A DNA stretch of 64,000 nucleotides, from the NCBI RefSeq assembly GCF_013140855.1, contig NZ_JABBPG010000005.1, positions 186,001-250,000 of the forward strand, written 5' to 3'. Each line of letters opens with the position of its first letter. The stretch's first letter is position 1. Of this stretch, positions 47,751 to 57,459 are shown one piece after another. A model generated the notes under the pieces. The model had not been told where the DNA came from. It did no database searches and saw nothing but the letters and a program-made list of their open reading frames with translations. Source of the DNA: Pseudoalteromonas caenipelagi (GTDB lineage: Bacteria > Pseudomonadota > Gammaproteobacteria > Enterobacterales > Alteromonadaceae). Position numbers and translations under genes: made by a program.

Positions 47751-49337
47751 ATGGATATACATCGTCCAATTCGTCGCGCGTTATTAAGCGTGTCAGATAA
47801 AACCGGTATCGTAGAACTAGCCCGTGCTCTAAACGCACACGGCGTAGAAATCCTCTCTACAGGCGGTACATTTAAATTATTAACGGATAACGGCATTGCT
47901 GCCACGGAAGTATCTGACTATACAGGTCACCCAGAGATCATGGATGGCCGTGTAAAAACTTTGCACCCAAAAGTGCATGGCGGCATTTTAGCGCGTCGTG
48001 GTCAAGACGAAGCAGTTATGGCCGAAAATGATATTTCTGCTATCGACATGGTTGTGGTTAACTTATACCCCTTTGCACAAACCGTTGCAAAAGCTGACTG
48101 TAGCCTTGAAGATGCTATTGAAAACATCGATATTGGTGGACCAACTATGGTTCGTGCTGCAGCTAAAAACCATAAAGATGTGACAATCGTTGTTAATGCG
48201 CATGACTATGACCGCGTTATTGCAGAGCTAAAAGACAATAATGGCTCAACGACCTACAAAACACGCTTTGATTTAGCCATCGCCGCCTATGAGCACACAG
48301 CTGCATATGATGGCATGATAGCCAACTATTTTGGCAATATGGTTCCTGATTACACAGATGAAGCCGCTGTTGAAACTAAGTTTCCACGTACTATCAATAT
48401 GCAATTTACTAAAAAGCAAGACATGCGTTATGGTGAAAACTCACACCAAGATGCGGCTTTTTATGTGGAAAGTGATTTACAAGAAGCGTCTGTTGCCACC
48501 GCTAAACAGCTTCAAGGTAAAGCGTTATCGTTTAACAATATTGCAGACACTGACGCAGCGCTTGAGTGCGTAAAAGAGTTCGATGCACCGGCTTGTGTGA
48601 TTGTAAAGCACGCGAACCCATGTGGGGTTGCAGTAGATGAAAACATCTTAGCAGCCTATGACCGCGCTTTTAAAACTGATCCAACCTCTGCTTTTGGCGG
48701 CATTATTGCTTTTAACAGAGAACTTGACGCTGATACTGCTGAAGCCATCGTATCGCGTCAGTTTGTGGAAGTGATCATCGCCCCTAGCATCTCTGAAGAA
48801 GCGGCACAAATTGTTGCTGCGAAAAAGAATGTTCGTTTATTAGAATGCGGCCAGTGGAGTCAAAAAACCACACAAGCAGATATTAAACGCGTCAATGGCG
48901 GTATTCTTGTGCAAGACAGAGATCAGGGCATGGTTACTTTAGATGACTTAACGGTTGTTTCTAAGCGCCAACCTACCGAGCAAGAGTTAAAAGATCTACT
49001 ATTTTGCTGGAAAGTAGCTAAATTCGTTAAATCAAATGCCATTGTTTATGCCCGTGACGGAATGACGATTGGTGTTGGTGCAGGTCAAATGAGCCGCGTT
49101 TACTCAGCAAAAATCGCAGGTATCAAAGCGGCCGATGAGAACTTAGAAGTAAAAGGGTCAGTTATGGCCTCGGATGCTTTCTTCCCATTCCGCGACGGCA
49201 TCGATGCAGCAGCTGAAGCTGGTATTACCGCCGTTATTCAACCTGGTGGTTCTATGCGCGATGAAGAAGTCATCGCTGCAGCTGACGAAGCGGGCATGGC
49301 AATGGTATTTACCGGAATGCGCCACTTCCGTCACTAA
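47751..49337 (+). CDS. purH: Bifunctional AICAR transformylase/IMP cyclohydrolase
   Basis: Catalyses the last two steps of IMP synthesis. 528 residues (E. coli 529). The N-terminal IMP cyclohydrolase domain (about 1-200; [45 protein letters not shown]) is followed by the AICAR formyltransferase domain with the catalytic [10 protein letters not shown] and [12 protein letters not shown]. In E. coli purH and purD form one operon; here a methyltransferase gene lies between. It has its own terminator. Confidence 0.97.
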   Translation: MDIHRPIRRALLSVSDKTGIVELARALNAHGVEILSTGGTFKLLTDNGIAATEVSDYTGHPEIMDGRVKTLHPKVHGGILARRGQDEAVMAENDISAIDMVVVNLYPFAQTVAKADCSLEDAIENIDIGGPTMVRAAAKNHKDVTIVVNAHDYDRVIAELKDNNGSTTYKTRFDLAIAAYEHTAAYDGMIANYFGNMVPDYTDEAAVETKFPRTINMQFTKKQDMRYGENSHQDAAFYVESDLQEASVATAKQLQGKALSFNNIADTDAALECVKEFDAPACVIVKHANPCGVAVDENILAAYDRAFKTDPTSAFGGIIAFNRELDADTAEAIVSRQFVEVIIAPSISEEAAQIVAAKKNVRLLECGQWSQKTTQADIKRVNGGILVQDRDQGMVTLDDLTVVSKRQPTEQELKDLLFCWKVAKFVKSNAIVYARDGMTIGVGAGQMSRVYSAKIAGIKAADENLEVKGSVMASDAFFPFRDGIDAAAEAGITAVIQPGGSMRDEEVIAAADEAGMAMVFTGMRHFRH

Positions 49338-49344
49338 ACATGAC

Positions 49345-49375
49345 AGCGCGAACCGTTTAACGATTCGCGCTTTTT
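49345..49375 (+). terminator. Terminator of purH
   Basis: AGCGCGAA/TTCGCGCT, a perfect 8-bp stem, followed by TTTTT. It separates purH from the methyltransferase and purD. Confidence 0.88.
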
Positions 49376-49435
49376 GTTTGTACTAATTTCAAGTATTCTG
49401 CTTAAAACACAATCACAAAAGTGAAGGAACAGAAA

Positions 49436-50272
49436 ATGAAATTTGGTTTAAAAACACTACTTGCCGCAACGATTTTAACCGCGCTCACGGGCTGCAACAG
49501 CAATAATGCGACCAGTACTGCAGCTGAGCACTCCGAAGCTTTGGTATCTGCAGCGCAAAATGCAGCGCGTTCTGAAGCAAACCGAGCGCGAGATCAGTAC
49601 CGTAACCCAGTTGCAACACTCGATTTCTTCGGTCTGCAAGATGGTATGACAGTTGTTGAAATTGCACCGGGTGGTGGCTGGTACTCTGAGATTTTAGCGC
49701 CAGCACTAAAAGGTAACGGTACATTGTATGCCGCACACTTCCCTGCTGAGTCTGAAGGGTATTACAAACGCTCTCTTGATGGCTTTAAAGACAAAGTGGC
49801 TAATGATGCGCGCTTTAGTGAAGTTAAAATAACTGAATTTTCACCTGTTACTCATTTAGACATTGCACCTGCTAGCAGTGCCGATATGGTTCTGACTTTT
49901 CGAAATGTTCACAACTGGTACATGCGAGGAGAACATCAGGGCGTGCTAAGTGCATTTAAAGCATTTAATAAAGCACTCAAGCCTGGCGGTATTTTAGGCG
50001 TGGTAGAGCATCGCTTGCCTGAAAACCGTGATGACGCAGAGCAAAAGCGCTCTGGTTATATGAAGCAAAGTTACGTGATTGAAGTAGCAAAACAAGCAGG
50101 TTTTGAATTAGTCGCGCAAAGCGATATCAACGCAAACCCAAAAGACACAGCTGATCACCCTAAAGGGGTTTGGACTTTACCTCCTCGTTTAGCGCTAGGT
50201 GAAGAGCAAGCTGATAAATACAAAGCTATTGGGGAAAGCGATCGCATGACTCTAAAATTTAAAAAGCTTTAA
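49436..50272 (+). CDS. Lipoprotein of the class-I SAM-dependent methyltransferase fold
   Basis: A 278-residue protein with a lipoprotein signal (MKFGLKTLLAATILTALTGC) followed by a methyltransferase fold of the COG4798 type: SAM-binding motif I VVEIAPGGGWYSEILAP, then LDIAPASSADMVLTFRNVHNWYM. It is odd for a methyltransferase to be a lipoprotein, since SAM is cytosolic, so a moonlighting or non-methylating role is possible. A GTG at 49421 is in frame, but AAGGA seven bases before the ATG at 49436 and the signal peptide favour the latter. It lies 15 bases before purD. Confidence 0.88.
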   Translation: MKFGLKTLLAATILTALTGCNSNNATSTAAEHSEALVSAAQNAARSEANRARDQYRNPVATLDFFGLQDGMTVVEIAPGGGWYSEILAPALKGNGTLYAAHFPAESEGYYKRSLDGFKDKVANDARFSEVKITEFSPVTHLDIAPASSADMVLTFRNVHNWYMRGEHQGVLSAFKAFNKALKPGGILGVVEHRLPENRDDAEQKRSGYMKQSYVIEVAKQAGFELVAQSDINANPKDTADHPKGVWTLPPRLALGEEQADKYKAIGESDRMTLKFKKL

Positions 50273-50287
50273 TAGGAAAATTACGCC

Positions 50288-51574
50288 ATGAATGTACTTG
50301 TCATTGGCAGTGGTGGCCGCGAGCATGCTCTTGCGTTCAAAGCCGCTCAAAACCCATCTGTAAAAACAGTATTTGTAGCACCAGGTAACGCAGGTACTGC
50401 GTTAGAGCCTAAGTTAACCAACGTAGCCATTGGTGTGGAAGATATCGAAGCGTTAGTTGCATTTGCAAAGGACAATAAGGTCGCACTGACAATTGTTGGT
50501 CCAGAGGCACCGCTCGTCATAGGTGTGGTTGATCGTTTCCGCGAAGAGGGCTTAGCTATTTTTGGTCCTACAGCTGCCGCTGCGCAGCTTGAAGGGTCAA
50601 AATCTTTTACCAAAGACTTCTTGGCACGTCACAACATTCCAACGGCGCAATACCAAACGTTTGAACAAGTAGAGCCAGCATTAGACTACTTGAAAGAACA
50701 AGGTGCACCAATCGTTGTAAAAGCAGACGGATTAGCCGCTGGTAAAGGCGTTATTGTTGCAATGACAGAAGCCGAAGCTGAAGAGGCAATTCGCGATATG
50801 CTAGCGGGTAATGCGTTTGGTGAAGCCGGCAGCCGTGTGGTTATCGAAGAGTTTCTTGAAGGTGAAGAAGCGTCGTTTATCGTCATGGTTGACGGGAAAA
50901 ACGTACTGCCATTTGCCACTAGCCAAGATCACAAACGTGCATATAATGGCGATGAAGGTCCAAACACAGGGGGTATGGGTGCATACTCTCCTGCCCCAGT
51001 CGTAACTGCGCAAATCCACCAACGAATTATGGATGAAGTGATTTACCCTACCGTTGAGGGAATGGCGAGCGAAGGAAACCCTTATACTGGTTTCTTATAT
51101 GCTGGATTGATGATCGCTGCTGATGGTACGCCTAAAGTAATTGAATATAACTGTCGTTTTGGCGACCCTGAAACTCAGCCTATCATGTTACGTTTACAGT
51201 CTGATTTGGTTGAACTTATTGAAGCTGCAAATAGAGAAGAGCTTGATAAGTTTGAAATTAAGTTTGACCCTCGTGCAGCAGTAGGTGTTGTTTTAGCGGC
51301 GAAAGGTTATCCTGGTGATTACCCTAAAGGCGACGTTATAACAGGCCTACAAGTGAGCTATCCGGAAGGAGAAAAAGTGTTCCACGCAGGCACTAAGCAC
51401 AATGGTGAAGATGTTGTCACCGCTGGCGGTCGTGTTTTATGTGCAACTGCACTGGGTCACTCAGTGACTGAAGCACAAAAGCGAGCTTATTCTCTGGTGA
51501 AAGATATTCACTGGGATGGTGTAGAGTGTCGAACTGATATTGCTTATCGTGCGATTGCTCGAGAGCAACAATAA
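50288..51574 (+). CDS. purD: Phosphoribosylamine-glycine ligase
   Basis: Second step of purine synthesis, joining glycine to phosphoribosylamine with ATP. 428 residues, ATP-grasp fold: N-terminal NVLVIGSGGREHALAFKAAQ, the ATP-binding IVVKADGLAAGKGVIVA, and the conserved DEGPNTGGMGAYSPAP. It starts 15 bases after the lipoprotein gene, so the two are likely co-transcribed. Confidence 0.97.
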   Translation: MNVLVIGSGGREHALAFKAAQNPSVKTVFVAPGNAGTALEPKLTNVAIGVEDIEALVAFAKDNKVALTIVGPEAPLVIGVVDRFREEGLAIFGPTAAAAQLEGSKSFTKDFLARHNIPTAQYQTFEQVEPALDYLKEQGAPIVVKADGLAAGKGVIVAMTEAEAEEAIRDMLAGNAFGEAGSRVVIEEFLEGEEASFIVMVDGKNVLPFATSQDHKRAYNGDEGPNTGGMGAYSPAPVVTAQIHQRIMDEVIYPTVEGMASEGNPYTGFLYAGLMIAADGTPKVIEYNCRFGDPETQPIMLRLQSDLVELIEAANREELDKFEIKFDPRAAVGVVLAAKGYPGDYPKGDVITGLQVSYPEGEKVFHAGTKHNGEDVVTAGGRVLCATALGHSVTEAQKRAYSLVKDIHWDGVECRTDIAYRAIAREQQ

Positions 51575-51582
51575 ACACACCT

Positions 51583-51605
51583 TAGGCCAGCCACAAGCTG
51601 GCCTA
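51583..51605 (+). terminator. Hairpin after purD
   Basis: TAGGCCAGC/GCTGGCCTA, a perfect 9-bp stem with a 5-base loop. The following sequence CTTATACAAC is only weakly T-rich. Confidence 0.65.
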
Positions 51606-51797
51606 CTTATACAACCTCTGCGACAGATAAGCGCATTTTCCCAATAACGTTTTGTCACTTTTTACCACATTTCTCAATTTAAAACGCTTATCAACATCTC
51701 AACTCATTTATCACTGCATATATGTACTGCACAACACATTCGCAACCTATAAAAATTTCGGTATACTCAAAGCATTAGCAAAGCTTTAGGAATAACC

Positions 51798-52346
51798 ATG
51801 TCACAAAGGTATCGCGTCGCATTTGTCGAATTAGACAGCACTACATCAGCTGAAGAAGTTGTGACACATTTAAGTGCTAAATTAAAAATCTCCGAGCAAA
51901 AGGCTCAAAGTTTTCTCGCGAATAAGCCACTGTTTGCAGTGGCAGATAAAACCAAGTGCTTAAAGCAAGTCAAGCTTCTTGCTAGTTTAGGTATTCAAGC
52001 AAAGCTGGTCCCAGTGGAAGACAATTCCTCTCAAAGCCTTGCTCAACAACAAAAAGATGAACGTGTATTTGAAGCTTTAGACTACATCACCAGTAGCCTC
52101 ATTCGTATTGAAGAGCGGTTAGAAGAGCTTGAGCAACGTCTGCCTGAGCAAGCTATTGAACAGCAGCAACAAGCATCGCCTCAATGGCAAGACGATGAGT
52201 TATTTGATGAGTTAGAATTAGACATTGAAACAAGTAAGAAATTGCCAACACGTAAACTGCAGTACCTACTCGCCACCGTGCTAATTGTATTATTAACTGT
52301 ATTAGCATTGGCTATCGTTTATCCACAATGGTTCAATTTAAATTAG
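51798..52346 (+). CDS. Tail-anchored protein of unknown function
   Basis: Not recognised. A 182-residue protein with an N-terminal alpha/beta region (about 5-70, VAFVELDSTTSAEEVVTHLSAKLKIS ... LLASLGIQAKLVPVE) that faintly resembles the small fold at the C-terminus of ribosomal L7/L12. A coiled coil follows (about 80-115), then an acidic linker (DDELFDELELDIE) and a single C-terminal membrane helix (about 156-177). It ends four bases before the start of fau, so both are likely translated from one message. In E. coli the gene before fau is zapA followed by 6S RNA; that arrangement is absent. Confidence 0.75.
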   Translation: MSQRYRVAFVELDSTTSAEEVVTHLSAKLKISEQKAQSFLANKPLFAVADKTKCLKQVKLLASLGIQAKLVPVEDNSSQSLAQQQKDERVFEALDYITSSLIRIEERLEELEQRLPEQAIEQQQQASPQWQDDELFDELELDIETSKKLPTRKLQYLLATVLIVLLTVLALAIVYPQWFNLN

Positions 52347-52350
52347 ATAT

Positions 52351-52959
52351 ATGTCGCACCATCAACCCACTTCACCTTTATCTCGTTCAGAAATTCGCAA
52401 GAATATTAGAAAAGCGAGAAGAAACCTGAGCGATTTAGAACAAGAACTCGCCGCGAAAAAAATTAATATTAATTTTTTTCAACATAAAAAACTCACCAAA
52501 AACACTAGAATAGGGCTCTACTTAAGCAACGATGGAGAACTCGACACATCTGAATTAATACAATCACTTATAGATAAAAAACACCAGATATTCCTACCTG
52601 TAATCCACCCCTTTAATGGCACCACTTTACTCTTTCAGAGATATGAGAAAAATTCACCCATGAAGCTTAATCGCTATGCTATCTTGGAGCCCAAGTTGAA
52701 CTGTAGTCATATTTGCCCGCTTTATGAACTTGATTACTTGCTAATGCCACTTGTTGCATTCGACAACTTTGGTAATCGTTTAGGTATGGGTGGCGGTTAT
52801 TACGATAAAACGTTGGCGCATTATTACAAAGAGAACTTGCAAAAGCCCGAGTTAATAGGCCTTGCACATGATTGCCAGCAAGTTGAGCAGCTCCCAGTCG
52901 AAGCATGGGATGTACCGCTTAGGCAAATTATTACGCCAAGTAAATTTTATCAGTGGTAA
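52351..52959 (+). CDS. fau: 5-formyltetrahydrofolate cyclo-ligase
   Basis: Converts 5-formyl-THF to 5,10-methenyl-THF with ATP. 202 residues: SRSEIRKNIRKARRNLSD at the start, and the family signature GNRLGMGGGYYDKTLA near residues 140-155. The start has no clear ribosome-binding sequence; it may be reached by coupling with the gene ending four bases before. It lies upstream of rpiA-serA, as fau lies near serA-rpiA in E. coli. Confidence 0.93.
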   Translation: MSHHQPTSPLSRSEIRKNIRKARRNLSDLEQELAAKKININFFQHKKLTKNTRIGLYLSNDGELDTSELIQSLIDKKHQIFLPVIHPFNGTTLLFQRYEKNSPMKLNRYAILEPKLNCSHICPLYELDYLLMPLVAFDNFGNRLGMGGGYYDKTLAHYYKENLQKPELIGLAHDCQQVEQLPVEAWDVPLRQIITPSKFYQW

Positions 52960-53037
52960 CACATAAACAGACTCATTCTTAGGCCACAATTACGATATAC
53001 TTCCTGTGTTCTATTTGACAACACAGTGAATTACGTA

Positions 53038-53691
53038 ATGACCCAAGATGAAATGAAAAAAGCGGCTGCATGGGCTGCATTAGAATATGTGAAAAAAGAC
53101 ACCATTGTAGGTGTTGGCACAGGTTCAACAGTTAACCACTTTATCGATGCACTCGGCAGCATTAAAGAGCAAATTAAAGGGGCAGTTTCAAGCTCTGAAG
53201 CGTCAACACAAAAGCTCAAAGCGCTAGGTATTGAAGTATTTGAACTTAACGATGTAGACGTGCTTGATGTATATGTCGATGGTGCTGATGAAATAAATGC
53301 GAGCAATGACATGATCAAAGGTGGTGGCGCTGCATTAACGCGTGAAAAAATCGTCGCGGCAGTCGCCAAACAATTTATTTGTATTGTGGATAATACCAAG
53401 CATGTTACCACTTTGGGTGCTTTCCCACTCCCTGTGGAGGTGATCCCAATGGCACGCAGCTATGTTGCAAGAGAATTATTAAAATTAGGTGGCGACCCGG
53501 TTTATAGACAAGGTGTCATCACCGATAACGGCAATGTCATCCTTGATGTGCATAACTTGCAAATTGAGGAACCAAAGCGGTTAGAGCAAACTATCAACCA
53601 AATTGTCGGCGTTGTGACTAATGGCTTATTTGCACAGCGTGGAGCCGATATTGTTATTACTGGGACCCCAGAGGGGCCAAAGATTAGTTAA
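53038..53691 (+). CDS. rpiA: Ribose-5-phosphate isomerase A
   Basis: Interconverts ribose 5-phosphate and ribulose 5-phosphate. 217 residues. It has the RpiA N-terminus [33 protein letters not shown], the catalytic VDGADEI with a general-base Asp/Glu, and [14 protein letters not shown] with the catalytic Lys. An upstream GTG in frame at 53026 would add four residues without homology; E. coli RpiA starts MTQDELKK. serA follows after 12 bases. Confidence 0.95.
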   Translation: MTQDEMKKAAAWAALEYVKKDTIVGVGTGSTVNHFIDALGSIKEQIKGAVSSSEASTQKLKALGIEVFELNDVDVLDVYVDGADEINASNDMIKGGGAALTREKIVAAVAKQFICIVDNTKHVTTLGAFPLPVEVIPMARSYVARELLKLGGDPVYRQGVITDNGNVILDVHNLQIEEPKRLEQTINQIVGVVTNGLFAQRGADIVITGTPEGPKIS

Positions 53692-53703
53692 TAGGAATCA
53701 GTC

Positions 53704-54933
53704 ATGAGTAAGGTATCGTTAGCCAAAGATAAAATTAAAATTTTGCTGTTAGAGGGTGTACACCAAAGCGCTGTCGAAACACTAAAACGCAATGGCTACA
53801 GTAATATAGATTACGTAAAAACATCGTTACCTGAAAATGAGTTAAAAGAGCGTATCAAAGATGCCCACTTTGTGGGTATTCGCTCTCGTACAAATATAAG
53901 CGAATCTATACTTAATGCTGCGGAAAAGCTCGTTGCTGTGGGATGTTTTTGTATTGGTACTAACCAAGTTGACCTGCAAGCTGCCAAAGAACGTGGTATT
54001 GCCGTTTTCAACGCGCCTTTTTCAAATACCCGTTCTGTTGCCGAGCTGGTATTAGGAGAAATACTGTTACTTTTACGTGGTATTCCGCAACGCAATGCGA
54101 TGGCTCATCGTGGTGAATGGCTTAAATCAGCTGTAGGGTCATATGAAGCACGTGGTAAAACATTAGGCATTATTGGTTACGGTCACATTGGTACTCAGTT
54201 GGGGATCATGGCAGAAAATATCGGCATGAAAGTAGAGTTCTATGACATTGAAGACAAACTAACTCTGGGTAATGCACAGCAAATTCAAAACATGACACAA
54301 CTTTTACAGCGTTCAGACGTCGTCAGTTTGCATGTCCCAGAAACCCCTTCGACTAAAAACCTAATCGGCATGGCAGAATTAGAAGTGATGAAACAAGGCG
54401 CTATATTGATCAATGCATCTCGAGGCACCGTGGTTGATATTGATGCACTTGCTGAAGCACTAAGAGACAAAAAGCTTGCCGGTGCGGCTATTGATGTTTT
54501 CCCTGTAGAACCAAAATCAAATGACGAAGAGTTTATATCTCCGCTGCGAGAGTTTGATAATGTAATTTTAACACCACATGTGGGTGGCTCAACGCAAGAA
54601 GCGCAAGAAAACATCGGTATTGAAGTTGCAGGAAAAATAGCGAAGTATTCTGACAACGGTTCAACCCTCAGCGCGGTTAACTTCCCTGAAGTGGCACTGC
54701 CAGAGCTGGCTAATCGCAGTCGTTTGCTACATGTTCACCAAAACCGTCCTGGTGTACTAACACAAATCAACCAAGCGTTTGCACAGCACGGTATCAACAT
54801 TGCAGCTCAGTATCTACAAACCGATGATACGATAGGTTACGTTGTTATTGATGTGGATAGCGATCATTCAGAAGTCGCTTTAAAAGAGCTCAGTGCGGTT
54901 GAAGGTACAATTCGAGCCAGAATACTACATTGA
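53704..54933 (+). CDS. serA: D-3-phosphoglycerate dehydrogenase
   Basis: First committed step of serine synthesis, oxidising 3-phosphoglycerate with NAD+. 409 residues (E. coli 410). NAD-binding LGIIGYGHIGTQLGIMAE, active-site HVPETPSTKNLI, catalytic His in LTPHVGGSTQEAQENIG, and a C-terminal ACT domain (about 335-409; LLHVHQNRPGVLTQIN) that mediates serine feedback. It is probably co-transcribed with rpiA. Confidence 0.97.
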   Translation: MSKVSLAKDKIKILLLEGVHQSAVETLKRNGYSNIDYVKTSLPENELKERIKDAHFVGIRSRTNISESILNAAEKLVAVGCFCIGTNQVDLQAAKERGIAVFNAPFSNTRSVAELVLGEILLLLRGIPQRNAMAHRGEWLKSAVGSYEARGKTLGIIGYGHIGTQLGIMAENIGMKVEFYDIEDKLTLGNAQQIQNMTQLLQRSDVVSLHVPETPSTKNLIGMAELEVMKQGAILINASRGTVVDIDALAEALRDKKLAGAAIDVFPVEPKSNDEEFISPLREFDNVILTPHVGGSTQEAQENIGIEVAGKIAKYSDNGSTLSAVNFPEVALPELANRSRLLHVHQNRPGVLTQINQAFAQHGINIAAQYLQTDDTIGYVVIDVDSDHSEVALKELSAVEGTIRARILH

Positions 54934-54940
54934 TAAAGAC

Positions 54941-54968
54941 TAATAAGGCCACATGTGTGGCCTTATTA
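54941..54968. terminator. Palindromic terminator between serA and the convergent gene
   Basis: A 12-bp perfect stem TAATAAGGCCAC/GTGGCCTTATTA with a 4-base loop, symmetrical and A/T-rich at the ends. It lies between the serA stop and the stop of the 302-residue protein at 54971. Confidence 0.8.
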
Positions 54969-54970
54969 CA

Positions 54971-55879
54971 TCATTGGCCTTTAATTTGTAGGTTGACGTA
55001 ATCTGCAAACACTTCCGGCTCTCCCTTGAGCATGTCAATTTGCTCTGATAATACTCCCATACTTGTGCCCTTTGGCGGCTGTAATGACATGTCTAAACGT
55101 TGCAAACCATGCGCAAACGCTAACACAGCGGTTTTACTTCGCTGAGCCATCTGTGCGCCATCAAGCTGTGTTTCTAGCATCTGATAAAAGCTGACTCTAT
55201 CTAACCCTGAACGCAGTAATAGCTGGGTAAATAACTGTCGCAATTGCCCTTGGTTTTCGACTGAAAGCTGCATGCCATGTAACTGAGCAAGCTTGAAAGC
55301 TTCCTGTGCTTTACTTTGTAATGCGCTTAACTGCGCTGGGCCGGTATCACTTGGTTGTAGCATCAAGTGATGGGACGCCTCCATCAAGGGGGTCATGTTA
55401 TGCATCTGAATAGACAAACTTACCGCTAGTATGTCGCGTGCAGCAAAGTATGCAGAGATTTCGCTTTTGCTCGTACTGCGTTCAAATGATACTGATGAGG
55501 TAAAATCAATTTGGCTATCGAGCAATAAAAACGGTACATCGGTTACCTGTCTTTTGGCAAATTCACTTAGCTTCACGCCATGAAAAGTGACTTTAGTCAA
55601 TTCGCTAATTTCGCTGCTTTGATAGCCCTCTAAACTCACCTGCTTAGCACTGACTATTTGTCGTTGCAAAGCATCTTCAACAATGACGCCTTGTAAAGTC
55701 ACTTTGTCTTGAAGTAAACCCGCATCTAAACTGCCATAATTTACCTTAACGCCCCGTTGCTGCTCTATTGCGGTTAGCTTTCTATCAAGTTCGGTTGCAA
55801 CAGTTTTATTAACCCAATACTGTATGGTGCCATATACAACAAGCCCTGCTCCAAGTCCTACCAATAATGCATTGCGCAT
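54971..55879 (-). CDS. Membrane-anchored protein of unknown function
   Basis: Not firmly recognised. A 302-residue protein with one N-terminal helix (about 2-21, NALLVGLGAGLVVYGTIQYW) and the rest predicted periplasmic. The segment GVKVNYGSLDAGLLQDKVTLQGVIVEDALQRQIVSAKQVSLEGYQ recalls the beta-strand repeats of AsmA-like and DUF945-type envelope proteins. The second half is helical. It lies downstream of radA on the same strand (13-base gap), so co-transcription is likely, but no functional link is shown. Confidence 0.75.
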   Translation of the reverse strand: MRNALLVGLGAGLVVYGTIQYWVNKTVATELDRKLTAIEQQRGVKVNYGSLDAGLLQDKVTLQGVIVEDALQRQIVSAKQVSLEGYQSSEISELTKVTFHGVKLSEFAKRQVTDVPFLLLDSQIDFTSSVSFERSTSKSEISAYFAARDILAVSLSIQMHNMTPLMEASHHLMLQPSDTGPAQLSALQSKAQEAFKLAQLHGMQLSVENQGQLRQLFTQLLLRSGLDRVSFYQMLETQLDGAQMAQRSKTAVLAFAHGLQRLDMSLQPPKGTSMGVLSEQIDMLKGEPEVFADYVNLQIKGQ

Positions 55880-55892
55880 TTAACACCTCTTA

Positions 55893-57275
55893 TCAAAATA
55901 AAGCGTCAAGCGCGTCACTTAAGCTATTAACCGCGATGACTTCCATACCTTCTATGGGCTCTTTTGGCTTATTCGCGCTTGGTACGATTGCACGTTTAAA
56001 ACCATGCTTTGCAGCTTCTTTTAATCGCTCTTGACCACTTGGTACAGGACGAATTTCACCTCCTAGTCCAACTTCACCAAAAACCACCAGCTGACGTTCT
56101 AATGCATAGTTTTTAAAGCTCGAAACCAGTGCAACTATCAAAGCCAAATCAGCGCTGGTTTCTGAGACCTTAACCCCACCAACCACATTGACAAAGACAT
56201 CTTGGTCGGCCACTTGCAAGCCTCCATGGCGATGCAACACAGCAAGTAACATGGCCAAACGGTTTTGCTCTAATCCCACAGTTACACGCCGAGGATTGGC
56301 CAATTGAGAGTAATCAACAAGCGCTTGCACCTCAACCAATAGTGGCCTAGTCCCCTCCCAGATAACCATAACCAAAGAGCCTGGAGTTTGCTCTTCGCCC
56401 CGATTTAAGAAAATAGCCGAAGGATTACTCACTTCCTTGAGCCCTTGCCCTGTCATCGCAAAAACTCCCAGCTCGTTAACGGCACCAAAACGGTTTTTGT
56501 TACCACGTAAAGTACGAAAACGGCTATCAGAACTGCCCTCTAACAAAATTGAACAGTCTATACAGTGCTCTAATACTTTTGGACCTGCTAAGCTACCATC
56601 TTTGGTAACATGACCGACCATGAAGATGGCGACTTGATTTTGTTTGGCAAATCGAGTGAGATAAGCTGCACTTTCTCGCACTTGCGAGACACTGCCGGGT
56701 GCCGACTGGACATCGCTCATGTGCATAACCTGAATAGAGTCAATCACCATAATGCTGGGCTTTTCTTGCAACGCTAATTGGCAAATAGTCTCTACATTTG
56801 TTTCGGCAAGCGTCCGTAGTTTATTGGTCGGCAACCCAAGACGATGAGCCCGCATCGCAACCTGCTGCAACGACTCTTCTCCCGTCACATACAAGGTGTT
56901 CATGCTCTGTGCTAATAAACACATAGTTTGCAACAATACGGTACTCTTACCCGCACCGGGAGAGCCTCCTATCAAAATTGCGCTACCTGGCACAACACCA
57001 CCGCCCAAAACGCGGTCAAACTCTTTAAAACCAGTACTGAAGCGTGGCAAGCTTTCTAGGTTCACTTCATCCAAGGTCTGCACTTTGGCATCCACCATTC
57101 CAGCATAACCTGCCATTGCAGCACTGCGAGGTGGAGCCTTTACCGAGGGGACACGAAACTCTGTTACTGTATTCCACGCTCGACACTCTGAGCACTGTCC
57201 TTGCCAACGAGCAAATTCAGCGCCACAGTCACTACATACAAAGGCGGTTTTCTTTTTTACCATATTATTGGGCAC
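55893..57275 (-). CDS. radA: DNA repair protein RadA
   Basis: A RecA-related branch-migration ATPase acting in recombination. 460 residues: a C4 zinc finger at the N-terminus (CSDCGAEFARWQGQCSEC), a RecA-like core with Walker A (GGSPGAGKST, about 100) and the RadA-specific KNRFGAVNELG, and a Lon-type protease-like C-terminal domain (about 280-460, catalytically silent). The start MPNNMVKKKTAFVC could be at Met5 instead. It is divergent from the PilZ gene. Confidence 0.96.
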   Translation of the reverse strand: MPNNMVKKKTAFVCSDCGAEFARWQGQCSECRAWNTVTEFRVPSVKAPPRSAAMAGYAGMVDAKVQTLDEVNLESLPRFSTGFKEFDRVLGGGVVPGSAILIGGSPGAGKSTVLLQTMCLLAQSMNTLYVTGEESLQQVAMRAHRLGLPTNKLRTLAETNVETICQLALQEKPSIMVIDSIQVMHMSDVQSAPGSVSQVRESAAYLTRFAKQNQVAIFMVGHVTKDGSLAGPKVLEHCIDCSILLEGSSDSRFRTLRGNKNRFGAVNELGVFAMTGQGLKEVSNPSAIFLNRGEEQTPGSLVMVIWEGTRPLLVEVQALVDYSQLANPRRVTVGLEQNRLAMLLAVLHRHGGLQVADQDVFVNVVGGVKVSETSADLALIVALVSSFKNYALERQLVVFGEVGLGGEIRPVPSGQERLKEAAKHGFKRAIVPSANKPKEPIEGMEVIAVNSLSDALDALF

Positions 57276-57459
57276 ACTTATTGCTTAAATTTTGTAACTT
57301 AGTCTCTGTAGAATATAAAAGCTGCAATAGCAGACTAAGTTAACAGAATTGTTTAGAATTAATTAACTATGATTTAATATTGTCATAGTTCTGACTTGGT
57401 ATAACAAATAATAACGAATAAGTCTCGGGGCTTAAACATGGATAACACAATGGGTCATT

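Noticed and set aside
51575..51797. 6S RNA upstream of fau
   Set aside because: No long interrupted double helix of about 180 bases can be seen in the gap, only the purD hairpin and A/T-rich sequence.
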